From contig CM043966.1 of NCBI GenBank assembly GCA_014529385.2, positions 105,349,087 through 105,413,086 of the forward strand: a DNA stretch of 64,000 bases, given 5' to 3'. Position numbers and translations under genes: made by a program. This DNA is from Adiantum capillus-veneris. Its lineage: Eukaryota; Streptophyta; Polypodiopsida; Polypodiales; Pteridaceae. This document shows, one piece after another, positions 20,650 through 31,162 of this stretch. Each line of letters starts with the position of its first letter. The first letter of the stretch is position 1. Under the pieces are notes generated by a model. The model was given only the letters and a program-made list of their open reading frames with translations, did no database searches and was not told the DNA's origin.

Positions 20650-23600
20650 TCATTCATGATCAGCAGCAGTAAAGAGAGATATGAGACTCGCTGCATCGTA
20701 GGTCTCCTCATCCCTCACCAACACTGCTTGATCCACAGACAGCTCATCTTGCTCCACCATCATCAATCTAGCATGATACAATTTAAGACGCAACCCATTT
20801 ACCCTTGACTTATGTAGAACACCATCCAGGTTAGCCAGCTGATATGTGCCATTTGGAAAACACTCCACTACCTTGAAAGGGCCTTCCCACTTAATTTGAA
20901 ACTTCTTTTGGAAGGTGTTGTCTAGCTTACTATTGTAGCGCAAAACCAAGTCATGTTTCTTGATACCCTTACTTTTAACCTTTTCATTTATATTTGCCAA
21001 AGCCTTATCTTGCATCTGCCCATAATGCTCCAATGCGCTCATCCTATCCAACTGGACCTCTTGTAACTGCAAGAGCCTCTCTTTGAATGCATCACTAGGG
21101 GGCCCAAGCAACTTCTCTAACATCTTGACCGCAGGCAACTCTACCTCCACAGGCAATAGTGCTTCCTTTCCATACACCAAATGAAATGGAGTAAACCCTG
21201 TACCTGTCTTCACCGAAGTACAGTAAGCCCATAATGCACTAGGCAATTCCAAATCCCAATTCTTTCCTTGGTGCTCTGTCACTTTAGAAAGAATTTGTAC
21301 CAACTCACCATTGAATCTTTCATTTAAGCCATTACACTGCGGGTAATAAGGAGTGGTATGCTGGTGCCTAATCTTCATCTTTGTGCATAAGAAGTCTAGC
21401 AGTTTAGCCCTAAATCCTGGCCCCTTATCTGAAAGTAGCTCTAATGGCACCCCAAACTTGCAACATATTTCATCATACACAAATTTTGCCACATCCTTTG
21501 CAGTGATCTGTTTTATTGCTATAGCCTCTGCCCATCTAGAGAGATAGTCCACTGCCGTCAAGATATAGCTTTTGCCCCTGCTTGTGATAGGTAACGGGCC
21601 TATTGCATCAATCCCCCACTTTTCAAACACATCAAACGCCATAATGGTTTTTCGTAGCTCTGGCTCCAACACTCTCTTCCCAAATGCTTGACATCTATTG
21701 CAAGACCTACACCAATGGTGAACATCCTTGTGAAAACTAGGCCATACATACCCCTCTTGCAAAATCTTATGCAAGGTGATCTTTAGAGCAAAATGGCCAC
21801 CACATGCGCCTTCATGATTCTCTTCCAACACTCTGTAAAGCTCCTCCCACCAAGGTACACGTCTCAACACGAGATCAGCCCCTTTCATGTATAAGACATC
21901 ACCAATCAATTTGTACCTGTATGCTCTACGCACAAAGCCATACTTCTTAGACTTCTGAATCTCCTTTGGAATGATTCCTGTTAGCAAAAACTCCTCTTCT
22001 TGAGCCAAACTTTCCCAGCCATGATAAAGAGGTAAATAGGTCCTCAACACGAATAGCTCCCCAATCATGCCTTGAGCTGCTTCATGTGCCTCTCCATTCA
22101 GAGCACGTTCAATGTGTCTGATGCTCCATGCTTCTAACTTTTTTAACAAGCCTTTAATTCTAAAGCACATTTCCTTCAATGAGGTGTTCTTGCTCTTCCA
22201 CACACCCATCACTTGCTTCACCACTAACAAGGCATCACCTTTTATGCTCAACCTTCGAACCCCATGCTTCAAACAAATGTGTAATCCGGCTTCCAATGTA
22301 GCATATTCAGCCTCATTGTTACTATGCGCATCCAATTTGAACCCTCTCTTGCATACTAGCTTCCCCTCTGGATCATAAAGTGCTATACCCCCTGAAGCTG
22401 CATCATGGCTCTTTCTGTATGAACCATCAAAGAACAACACATGTGCATTGCTGATCTGTGGCACTTCTTCAACTACCTTTCTCACCACCTCTTCCTTAAC
22501 AATAAGGGGGTTATCCTTGTAGGTCAACAAATCAGCTAGGGTAGCCCTTGTACTATCTTCCACTAGAAAAGAGAACTCAAACTCTTGCAGCTCAATTACC
22601 CATTTCTTCACCACATTTGACATGTTAGTACCATTAATTAACTGTGGCAAAAAGGCATAACTCGTCAAGAAAACAAAAGGCCGTGGTAGCAAGTAATGAC
22701 AAAATCGTCGACAAGCAAATATTACACTGGCCATCACTAGCTCTACTTCCGATAACTTTCTCTCCGCTACCAACTTCACTCGGCTTGCACAATACATTGG
22801 CCTCATATAATGGTTGCCCTTCCCCTTTTGCAATAGCATGGCTCCAATGGCATCATCCCCTACTGATGGATTTACATAAAAAACTTTCTCCCAATCAGGA
22901 GCCTGCATGGCTGACAACCCCCCTAACACCTCTTTCACCTCTTGAAACACTTCTTCACACTTGTCATCCCATTGCAATGGATCATGCTTTGCCACTTGCT
23001 GTAATGGATAAAGAAGCTGCGAAGACAATGGAATAAACCGTGCCATGTACTTCACTTTGTGTATAAAGGTTGCCAATTGCTTCGTACTCATAGGTGATGG
23101 AAGAAGAATAATAGACTTCACCTTATCTAGATCAGCCTCAATGCCATTTTCTGACACCATATGGCCCAATAACTTCACCCTTGGCTGTGCTAGATGACAT
23201 TTCTTTGGATTTAGTTGTCCTCCACATTCATCATATCGAGCCAATACCATCTGCAGCTTCTCATGGTGATCAGCCCTACTGCTATAGACACAGAAGTCAT
23301 CCATAAAAGCTTTAACACAACTACCAATGAATGGTTCCAACACCCAATTTGCTCTCTCTTGATAGAAGGAAGGTCCATTTGACAACCCAAATGGCAATAC
23401 TGTGTAGCAATAGCAGCCCCATGGCGTAATAAAAGTTGTCTTTGTGCGGTCTTTAAGAGCAATCTTCAATTGAAAATAGCCTGAAAAACCATCACACACA
23501 CTGTACCTCTCATAACCTGCCACTGAATCCAAGATCTGATCGATGAATGGAAGAGGATATGGGTTCTTCTTAGTGGCTGCGTTTAAGGGTTTAAAATCCA

Positions 23601-24957
23601 CAAAAATTCTCCACTTCCCATCCTTCTTTGGACTAACTACAACTGGACTCGCCCATTCTGTGGTCTCCACTGGAACTATGAACCCTGCCTTCAATAACTT
23701 ATCCACCTCTACCCGCAAGGCTTCCATTTTCTCTTGACCCATCCTTCTTAGCCTTTGCCGCACTGGCTTAGCACCTTCTTTCAGCTCTATATGCATCTCT
23801 TCACCCTTGAACCCTCTGATCTCTTCATATGAAGTAATGAACAAATCAGGAAAACTAGCCAGCATATACAAAAATATATCCTTCTCCATAGCTGAGAGGT
23901 CTCCACTAATCATTTGCGTCATTAATTCCTGCTTCTTTGACAACTCAACCTTGGTTTGCATCAGCCCTTCAATCACTTCATAAGGCCCTTCACTTTCATC
24001 TTCAACCTCATTCGCAAATGCAACTAAACCAATCTCCTGGATTTCTTTGTCCATCAAAAGAAATGCAACATCAGCATCCTCATCACTGCTGGTAGTGCTA
24101 TCACTGTCCTCATCTGTCACCGTGGAAGAGTCTTCATCACTAGACTCGTCCTCATCTTCATAAAGCTCCTCTAATCGTTTCCTTGTGTCCATATTATAAA
24201 GCTTCTTGGTACCTGTCTTTCCATAGAGGCTAATCGTACCATGTCGCCAATCTTGAACAGCTCCCACTGCACGTAACCAAAGTCTTCCCAGTATAATAGG
24301 ATATTCTCCCAACCCTGCTGGCATCACATGAAAATCAACCACTGCCTTTGCATCATATGCCTCCACTTCTAAGCTCTTTACAACACCTAAGCATTTTACT
24401 TTTTGATGGTTTGCCAATCTGATCCGAAACCCTGACACCCCAGCCACTGTGAGACCCATCTTCTCAACGCATGAGTGTGTTATGACGCATATTTGGGCTC
24501 CGCCATCCACATAACCTTGTCCCAAATTTTTCCTTTTATGCCACACATCTACTATTGGACAAATGTCTGGTAGTTTGTCCATTGCCAACACCTTAACTGA
24601 ACCTCTCTCTGGCTCTTTCTCCATTGGGTTAACCATCCTCTTCCACTGTCGCTTTAGCTTAGGCACCATCTCTATAAGCTGCCCAAAAGTAACATCTGCC
24701 TTCCTGCTCGTCAGATCCTCCCTCAAGTCATAGCTTAATTGCCCATCCCCTAGTGGAAAATCTGAAACATGAAACTTTCGACGAGCTCTCCTTTTCCTCT
24801 TGGCCTTGACATCCTTGCCTTCATGGCTCTTTCCTTTCTTCTTACTAGGACCTGGGGCACTTCTTCCTTCCTTATCCTCTGTGGTCCTCTTCCCAATAGG
24901 CATCACTAATGTATCCTCTAGCTTTGATGCCTTCTCCAAGGTGACTACACTTAGCAC
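20650..24957 (-). CDS. Element B pol: protease, RT, RNase H, second RNase H, integrase
   Basis: 1435 codons without a stop. Approximate residues: basic N-terminus; protease loop YVDGGAQICVITH (150); acidic linker (270-300); RT with FVDFKPLNAATKKNPYPLPF (455) and FMDD in place of YXDD (552); first RNase H with VNPSVGDDAIGAMLL (695) and FLTSYAFL (765), both lacking the usual catalytic Asp; second RNase H with FFDGSY (843), NNEAEYATLEAG (880) and IKGDALLVV (908); integrase with CX2C zinc ligands (CRSCNRC) and catalytic blocks WGIDAIGP, LLSDKGPGF and LNERFNG (about 1115, 1175, 1212). The displayed start is not a natural one: the frame was joined to gag before a 104-bp duplication. RT copies RNA, and integrase inserts the DNA. 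Confidence 0.92.
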   Translation of the reverse strand: MLSVVTLEKASKLEDTLVMPIGKRTTEDKEGRSAPGPSKKKGKSHEGKDVKAKRKRRARRKFHVSDFPLGDGQLSYDLREDLTSRKADVTFGQLIEMVPKLKRQWKRMVNPMEKEPERGSVKVLAMDKLPDICPIVDVWHKRKNLGQGYVDGGAQICVITHSCVEKMGLTVAGVSGFRIRLANHQKVKCLGVVKSLEVEAYDAKAVVDFHVMPAGLGEYPIILGRLWLRAVGAVQDWRHGTISLYGKTGTKKLYNMDTRKRLEELYEDEDESSDEDSSTVTDEDSDSTTSSDEDADVAFLLMDKEIQEIGLVAFANEVEDESEGPYEVIEGLMQTKVELSKKQELMTQMISGDLSAMEKDIFLYMLASFPDLFITSYEEIRGFKGEEMHIELKEGAKPVRQRLRRMGQEKMEALRVEVDKLLKAGFIVPVETTEWASPVVVSPKKDGKWRIFVDFKPLNAATKKNPYPLPFIDQILDSVAGYERYSVCDGFSGYFQLKIALKDRTKTTFITPWGCYCYTVLPFGLSNGPSFYQERANWVLEPFIGSCVKAFMDDFCVYSSRADHHEKLQMVLARYDECGGQLNPKKCHLAQPRVKLLGHMVSENGIEADLDKVKSIILLPSPMSTKQLATFIHKVKYMARFIPLSSQLLYPLQQVAKHDPLQWDDKCEEVFQEVKEVLGGLSAMQAPDWEKVFYVNPSVGDDAIGAMLLQKGKGNHYMRPMYCASRVKLVAERKLSEVELVMASVIFACRRFCHYLLPRPFVFLTSYAFLPQLINGTNMSNVVKKWVIELQEFEFSFLVEDSTRATLADLLTYKDNPLIVKEEVVRKVVEEVPQISNAHVLFFDGSYRKSHDAASGGIALYDPEGKLVCKRGFKLDAHSNNEAEYATLEAGLHICLKHGVRRLSIKGDALLVVKQVMGVWKSKNTSLKEMCFRIKGLLKKLEAWSIRHIERALNGEAHEAAQGMIGELFVLRTYLPLYHGWESLAQEEEFLLTGIIPKEIQKSKKYGFVRRAYRYKLIGDVLYMKGADLVLRRVPWWEELYRVLEENHEGACGGHFALKITLHKILQEGYVWPSFHKDVHHWCRSCNRCQAFGKRVLEPELRKTIMAFDVFEKWGIDAIGPLPITSRGKSYILTAVDYLSRWAEAIAIKQITAKDVAKFVYDEICCKFGVPLELLSDKGPGFRAKLLDFLCTKMKIRHQHTTPYYPQCNGLNERFNGELVQILSKVTEHQGKNWDLELPSALWAYCTSVKTGTGFTPFHLVYGKEALLPVEVELPAVKMLEKLLGPPSDAFKERLLQLQEVQLDRMSALEHYGQMQDKALANINEKVKSKGIKKHDLVLRYNSKLDNTFQKKFQIKWEGPFKVVECFPNGTYQLANLDGVLHKSRVNGLRLKLYHARLMMVEQDELSVDQAVLVRDEETYDAASLISLFTAADHE

Positions 24958-25118
24958 TTTTGTCTTTCCCTTTTCCTCCTGGGTCAGTCCATTGGTTCCT
25001 TCGTCTCCCTTAATGTATCCTCTAGCTTTGATGCCTTCTCCAAGGTGACTACACTTAGCACTTTTGTCTTTCCCTTTTCCTCCTGGGTCAGTCCACTGGT
25101 TCCTTCGTCTCCCTTAAT
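24907..25118. repeat. 104-bp tandem duplication at the gag/pol junction of element B
   Basis: Two adjacent copies (24907-25010 and 25011-25114) start with TAAT, and the same bases follow the second copy (25115-25118). The only difference noted is T versus C in GTCCATTGG/GTCCACTGG. 104 is not a multiple of 3, so the duplication shifts the frame. Both copies encode VLSVVTLEKASKLEDTL. Confidence 0.9.
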
Positions 25119-26105
25119 TTCGATGCCATAATCATTTGACCTAGTTAGCACCTGTCTTGGCAATGGATACATGTCTCCCCCCATCCTTGGTGGCTTATCA
25201 CATTGCGGGCTGATGTGACCCAACTCTCCACAATTGTAACATGTGGGCGTCTGCCTCCAAAACCTACCATTACTTTGTCCAACACCATTCCTAGGCCTTT
25301 CTTCACCTCCTGGCTGATTTGCAAACCTCCCTCGACCTCGATTATTTCCCACTTGACCTAGCATGTTTAGGCTGAGATTCTTCATCAAATCTACCATTTG
25401 CCTCATGTCTTGCCTTAGCCCATCATCTTGCACTGCTGTAGTGACCACTGCTGGCATAACCTGAGTAGTAACAGGAACCACTGGTTCGTGATGAACCCCT
25501 GACATGCGCCCTTGTAAAGACTCTATAGGCTGAAATTCAGACCTCATTGGCAAAGACTCCACCCCTAACTGGCTCATTTTCCTCAGCTTCCACTCTTTGT
25601 TCCTTGCTACCTCTAGTGCATCCTCATATGTCCTAGGCTTCTTTAGCTCCACTCTCCAACGTATATTCTCCCAAAGACCAGCCAAGAACCTGTCCTTCTT
25701 CATCATGTAAGGCGGGGGTACCTGTGGTGCTAAAGCCTTGCACATTCGCTCCCATGCCAATGAAAACTTACGTATGTACGCATCTACTGGCTCACCTTCC
25801 TTTTGCACCAAAGCCTGTACTTCTTGCCACACCTTGTTAGGATCTTCTATCTTCACAAACTCCACTTCCAACCCATGTCGTAGATTGTCCCAACTCAACC
25901 TTACAGGTGGATCAGCCACACGCAACTCCTCTTCAAATGCTTTAGACCAAACTCGTGCATCACTCTTCAAACAAATTCGGAGAAGGCGTAACATTTGCGT
26001 AGGGTCATGAATCTGGTTGCTAATGCAGGCATCCTCCATCTTTTCCAAAAATTCTTCCACATCTTCATCACTTATTCCATGAAACTCCGGATAAGAGAAA
26101 GCCAT
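24984..26105 (-). CDS. Element B gag
   Basis: About 373 residues from the ATG at 26105 (MAFSYPEFHG), chosen because the upstream extension lacks gag-like sequence. The capsid region contains LSWDNLRHGLEVEF, EPVDAYIRKFSLAWERM and FLAGLWENIRWRVELKKP, a typical retrotransposon gag helix pattern. A Gly/Arg/Asn-rich stretch and one classical zinc knuckle CYNCGELGHISPQC (CX2CX4HX4C) follow. The last residues after KLEDTL are an out-of-frame artefact of the 104-bp duplication. The product forms the virus-like particle and packages RNA. Confidence 0.9.
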   Translation of the reverse strand: MAFSYPEFHGISDEDVEEFLEKMEDACISNQIHDPTQMLRLLRICLKSDARVWSKAFEEELRVADPPVRLSWDNLRHGLEVEFVKIEDPNKVWQEVQALVQKEGEPVDAYIRKFSLAWERMCKALAPQVPPPYMMKKDRFLAGLWENIRWRVELKKPRTYEDALEVARNKEWKLRKMSQLGVESLPMRSEFQPIESLQGRMSGVHHEPVVPVTTQVMPAVVTTAVQDDGLRQDMRQMVDLMKNLSLNMLGQVGNNRGRGRFANQPGGEERPRNGVGQSNGRFWRQTPTCYNCGELGHISPQCDKPPRMGGDMYPLPRQVLTRSNDYGIEIKGDEGTSGLTQEEKGKTKVLSVVTLEKASKLEDTLRETKEPMD

Positions 26106-26162
26106 GGCTACCCAAGTTACAATGCTTTGAGAACCCCTTTGAACACACATGCAAGAACCCAA

Positions 26163-27179
26163 AACTTTTCACTACCCAATCCCTAGAAACTTCAATGGAG
26201 CTCAGCTTTAGATAAGGACAAACACATGCACATCAAATGAGTTTTCATAGTTGATCATTGGAATTACAACAGGCAAAGGACATTCCAAGATCTCTCTCAA
26301 TCTTCTTGGCCCAAACATAAAGACTATGCGCTGCTGGAAAAAGATCTTCCTGGACACATGAACATTAATCTGAATCCTTTGAGTTAAATGAAAAGGAGTG
26401 AATTGAGGGCCATTTTGATCATCCATTAAAGCCAACCATGAAGCTCCCAAGAAGGCACACCTGACTTAACCTCTGATTTTGCCAAAATTTCAGCAGCATA
26501 ACAGCATAAATGGCTCAAAATACCAAAAAACCAGCCATCATAACTTGGGAAAATTTCGACAGAGTTTCCCCATAAGTAGAGCAGTAGGAACCCAAAATAT
26601 AGACTGTCTATGTATGCATAAACTGTCAACAATAGAACCCGAGCATCAAGTAGAACTCACTAGTACATAGCCTATGGCGAGGTCACAAAAAGGGTGCTCC
26701 AGCTACCTGTATCACCGAAAGGATCTCTACATTTGAGAATCCCCCAGCTCAATAAAAACCTCACGCTATCGACCCTCACACGAAGGCTAATGCAAATCGC
26801 GTATAGTCAAGTCTCAGAAATGACTATCTTCCAGACCAAGTCTCAGAAATGGCTGGGACTGCCAAATACAACCAAGTATGACTCCACAAATGCGTACAAT
26901 GACAGTTTCCACAAGTAATGTACAATCCAGCAGACAATGCGCTCAAACAGGCGCCAAGTGATGCATACCCACAACAACTGCAAGTGACATCACTGCTAGT
27001 ATATCACTGTACTCCAGCTACCTGTACCTGTGTGAATCACCTGTACCTGTACCTGTCCCTGTAACCTGTAACCTGTAACCTGTAACCTGTAACGTGTGAC
27101 CTGTAATCTGCAACCTGCAACCTGTAATCCCGAAGCTCGAAGCTCGAAGCTCGAAGCAGAAGGTACTCGAAGAAGATCC
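26163..27179 (-). other. Leader of element B with short tandem repeats
   Basis: About 1 kb between the primer-binding site and gag. Its LTR-proximal end (27020-27165) holds a CTGTACC / CTGTAAC array and a GAAGCTC array. No ORF of interest. Confidence 0.6.
27020..27165. repeat. Heptamer tandem repeats in element B leader
   Basis: Consecutive CTGTACC and CTGTAAC units (27022-27128) degrade into CTGCAAC, then GAAGCTC is repeated about three times (27133-27155). It is not the plant telomere repeat. Confidence 0.8.
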
Positions 27180-27200
27180 TCAGTGGGGGCGCCAAAAGAA
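27180..27200 (-). promoter_or_regulatory. Primer-binding site of element B
   Basis: Minus strand, a few bases after the LTR end: TGGCGCCCCCACTGAGG. It begins TGGCGCC like that of element A but differs downstream, fitting a Tat-type tRNA primer. Confidence 0.65.
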
Positions 27201-28342
27201 TGTGAGTGGGATGAAAACACACACAGTGCCTCTATAACGACCCGACACACACTCTTGGGAAGATACACACACACACACACACTATGGGGCACCACTCGGC
27301 TTACACAACACACCTGGCCGAGACAGAGAACACACCTCTGGAGTGAGAGGAGAGAGACTATCCACTTGCCCACTCCACACAGACACACACACACACACAC
27401 ACACACCCAAAAAACTCAGCTCAAAAAAGGAGAATTTCTGATGTTTAGATACAATTGATCTTGGGCCAACACCAATGGGGCAAATAGCTCACACAATATG
27501 GGTAAAATAAGCCAGATACAATCACAAACTAGAGCAGAAACTTCGCTCATAGGAGAAACTTACACAGAAAAATAGTAGGAAAAGAGTGAGGAATTTGGCA
27601 AAATGGACAATACCATCGCGTCCGGAACGGCCCAAAACCCTAGTCTACAATGTCAAAGTGCTCAAATCCGACCTCGGATGAGCAGTTTAGGGCCAAAACA
27701 GGCTCCAAAATGGGCAAAAACACACCTGCGGCTGTTCCTCCTCTCTTCTCCACGTTTTTTCTGGTCTTCTCTCTGTTTTTTCAGTTCCCACACTTAGATT
27801 TTTTAGTTGATCACCCTTGGCCTTTTAGATGACCTCAAACGGACCCCGAACAGGCCAAAAACTGACCTCGCAGTGCATAGTTGTCACCTTTTTGCATCAT
27901 TCGCACACCTGGCACTCAGCTTTTTTCCAATAATGCATCTCGCCACCACGTGAAGTGGCCCCAAAAAGTGGTCCGAATGATGACCTTTCTGCATAACTCT
28001 CACAAGAAAACACCCACGTTGTGTCCGTCCTCATCTGCGTGCAAATATTGACCTCGTTCGCCCTCCTGACGCCACTAGATACCATCTGACGCACCTGCTG
28101 ACCTCATGTCGTCGGCCCGCGGATAGCTTCCTCGAGAAGTTTTACACGCTATAAACTCCTCATTATTGTAGAAAAACACAGTGGTACTGGTAATAGTGAA
28201 AATCGATGCACTATGTACACCATGTCCTACCTGTACACATGTGGGCCCCACCTGGCTCTGAAAAATGGGCAATTCTTTATTTGATGCACCATGCATGTGT
28301 ATGTACATATGCGCAATCCCTTGCTCCAAAAAACTCCTGACA
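27201..28342 (-). repeat. Element B LTR (5' LTR in element orientation)
   Basis: It starts TGTGAGTGGGATG and ends CTCCTGACA, followed by ACGG and the resumed RT of element O. The CA tracts are longer than in the other LTR. Confidence 0.92.
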
Positions 28343-29235
28343 ACGGATTTTCAGGGTACAATCAAATACCAATGGCTGAGGAGGATATTGAAAAAACTGC
28401 TTTTATCACAGAATGGGGAGGTTTTGCATATACAGTGATGAGTTTTGGATTGAAGAATGGACCACCATCGTTTTCGAAGGCAGCTTTTAAAACCTTTGAG
28501 CCACATTTGACAGATTTTATGAGGATTTTTATGGATGATTTTTCCATTTTTGGAGAAAAAGTCATGCATTTGGAATATTTGAGGAAGTGTTTTGAAAGAT
28601 GTAGGATGTTTTGGATGTCACTTAATCCCCAGAAGTGTGCAATAGCAATACAAAAGGGAAAATTATTGGGACATATTATCTCTCAAGAAGGAATGTCAAT
28701 TGATGGGGACAAGATCAATGCCATTCAGAAAGCTGTAGCTCCGGAAAATTTGAAGGCAGTGATGCGGTTTGTTGGACAGATCAAATGGCATGGTAGGTAT
28801 TTACGGTATTTGGCAGATGTGAGCGCACCACTTAGTCATTTGACTAAGAAGGAAGTGGAATTTGTTTGGGGAGAAGCTCAAGAGAAGGCTTTTTAGATTA
28901 TCAAAAAGATGTTGGTAGTTTCACCTATACTTCAACCACCAAATTGGGAATTGCCATTTCATGTGTATGTTGATGCTTTCGACATGGCAGTAGGAGATGT
29001 TTTAATGCAGGAGAAGATTAAGGGATGGTTCATACCAATTTATTCTGCTAGTAGAATGTTGAGAGCACTGGAGAAGAGTTACACAGTTACGGAAAGGGAA
29101 GCTTTGGGAATGATTTTCGCTTTGGAAAAATTTCAACATTATCTGCTAGGGAACAAAGTGGTTTTTCATGTGGATCATCAGGCTTTATTGTTTCTGGTAA
29201 AGAAGCCAAAACTGGAAGGCAGATTAGCAAGGTAG
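28343..29235 (+). pseudogene. Element O RT (3' part) and RNase H
   Basis: RT resumes with GFSGYNQIPMAEEDIEKTAF, then FAYTVMSFGLKNGPPSF, the active site RIFMDDFSIFG (about 28525-28560) and LNPQKCAIAIQKGKLLGHII. The RNase H region has VYVDAFDMAVGDVLMQ, TVTEREALGMIFALEKF and VDHQALLFLVKKP, keeping the D-E-D catalytic residues, unlike the first RNase H of element B. Stops TAG near 28894 and 29233 interrupt the same frame. No second RNase H follows, so O belongs to a different gypsy lineage from B. Confidence 0.88.
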
Positions 29236-31102
29236 ATGCTCATGTTGCAAGAATTTGATTACATAGTTGTTCATACTCCAGGAACTCAGCATGCAGTGAC
29301 GGATTACCTCATCAGGTTGGAACATAAGGAGGAATTACCAGAAGTATCGGATAAATTGCCTGATGCGGATTTGTTCCAAGTGGAAGGACAATTTTTTGAC
29401 AATTGGTATGATCAGATGGTTCACTTTCTGACAGATGGATTTTTACCTTCAACAATGTCTCCGGATCAGATGAAGAAGTTTGCATTGAGGAGAAGACGAT
29501 TTCTAATTATAGCTGGAGCATTATATAGAAGAGGAGCAGATCAGATTATAAGACGATGTGTTACGGATGAAGAGCAGAAAGCAGTGTTGTAGGAGGCACA
29601 TTGGGGATCATCTGGAGGACATTTCTCAGGGGAAATTACAAGTCGGAAAATTTTACAAGCTGGACTTTGGTGGCCTTTGTTATTGAAGGATGCATATAGT
29701 TTTACCAAGGAATGTGTTCAATGTCAGAAGATGGGGCAGCCTACACAAGGAGACAGGATGCAGGATCATCTAGTATTGCCATTAGAACCATTTCACAAGT
29801 GGGGAATGGATTTTGTAGGCCCAATAAAACCAAGGGCAAAGAGGACAGGTTCCAGATACATTCTTGTTGCAACAGATTATGCTACCAAATGGGTGGAAGC
29901 AATGGCTTTGAGAGATAATAAAGCAGCAAGTGTAGCAAGTTTTCTATATAAAAACATTATGACAAGATTTGGATGTCCTATTGAGTTGGTGTCGGATCAG
30001 GGAACACATTTTTTGAATTCTATGATTCAGGAGTTGACATTCAGACATATGATTTTGCATAAAAAATCTATCCATTTCATTCTCAAGCAAATGGGCAGAC
30101 AGAAAGCTCTAATAAAGTGTTGGTGAGAATTTTGAAGAAAATTGTGTCAGAAAACAAATCGGATTGGGATGACAAGTTGGATTCAACACTATGGGCTTTT
30201 AGGACAGCTTTTAAGGTGGCAACTGGAATGACACCTTTCAAATTGGTCTTTGGGATTGAAGCTATGGTGCCAATAGAATATGTAATTCCAAGTTTGAGGT
30301 TGTCAGTTCAGCATAAGTTAAGTCCGGAGGAATCAATTCCTTATAGATAGAAGGATCGGAACTGCTTAAATTGGAAGAGGATAGAATTGAGCGTGCCTAT
30401 TTGGTGGAAATTGGGCAAGAGAGGAAACAAGCATGGATGTCTAGGCAAGTGAAATTCAAAATTTTTCAGAAAGGGGATTGGGTGATGTTATACAATTCTA
30501 GATTGGGACCACCTCCAGGTAAGATGAAGCTGAGATATTTGGGACCTTATCATATTGAAACAGAACAAGGTCAAGGAACATTTTTGTTGAAAGATGTCTT
30601 TGGAACAAAGATTGTGAAACCAGTGAATGGATTCGGATTGAAGAAATTTTATGGAAAAGTGCCTGAGGTTCCCAAGTGGATGGTCAATAGGGCTGAGGAT
30701 ATTGGCAGTAAACTATTGACAGTTGGTGTTTTGGGAGTTGCAGTGGAATGTTCAGAGGTAGAACTGGCAAATTGTTCTAGCAATTCAAAACTTGTGAAGG
30801 GATTTGGGATTCAGAATCCGGATTGCGGATTGGAAGTCAGAAATCGGACTGTCAGATTTGAAGTCTTGAAAGTGGAAAGTTGGAGGAGTGGAATCCAACA
30901 AAAGGGTACAGAGGTACTAATAAGTGGGGGTACTCATTTTAAGGCAGAAAATTCGCTAAGTGCTAATGTGACTCACTTAAGGAAGAATAATTTTTTGGCG
31001 AATCCAGCATGGCATGCCCAAATCGAGGAGAATTCTCATCATAAGAGTAAGGTGGTGAGAGGAGTGAGGATCACATCCAAGTGTGTGAGGGTTGCAGTTT
31101 AG
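29236..31102 (+). pseudogene. Element O integrase
   Basis: The RNase H end (THTPGTQ-like, HAVTDYLIRLEH) is followed by the integrase zinc-binding region (HWGSSGGHFSG, then CVQCQKMG) and catalytic blocks KWGMDFVGPI, ELVSDQGTHFLN and a Glu in ESSNKVLV after a frameshift near 30055. The C-terminal part (30371-30660) has KFKIFQKGDWVMLYNSRLG and LRYLGPYHIE, the usual non-specific DNA-binding GPY/F-type module. No chromodomain was seen. The tail to 31102 is unrecognised. Stops include TAG near 29590 and 30348. Confidence 0.88.
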
Positions 31103-31162
31103 TGAGTGTTAAGTCGGTTGAGAAGGGCGACATGTTTTTAGAGAATATTAAGGGCAACGGGT

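Larger units (their letters stand above)
19498..28342 (-). mobile_element. Element B: Tat-like gypsy retrotransposon with two RNase H domains
   Basis: An 8845-bp element with 1124- and 1142-bp LTRs (TG...CA, roughly 98% identical by eye) and genes on the minus strand. It has a primer-binding site, a gag with a zinc knuckle, and a 1435-codon pol with protease, RT, RNase H, a second archaeal-type RNase H and integrase. The 4-bp flanks ACGG (19494-19497 and 28343-28346) form a target duplication, and removing B restores the RT reading of element O. The order RT-RNH-aRNH-INT is characteristic of the plant Tat lineage. It is the youngest-looking and most intact gypsy element here. Confidence 0.9.

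Noticed and set aside
22644-23036. 130-codon plus-strand ORF
   Set aside because: Antisense to the conserved RT/RNase H region of element B pol.
27020-27165. Possible CRISPR-like or telomeric repeat array
   Set aside because: Short heptamers without spacers, in a eukaryotic retrotransposon leader; not the TTTAGGG telomere repeat.
26996-27458. ORFs on both strands across the element B leader and LTR
   Set aside because: They arise from CA and heptamer repeats in non-coding LTR/leader sequence.
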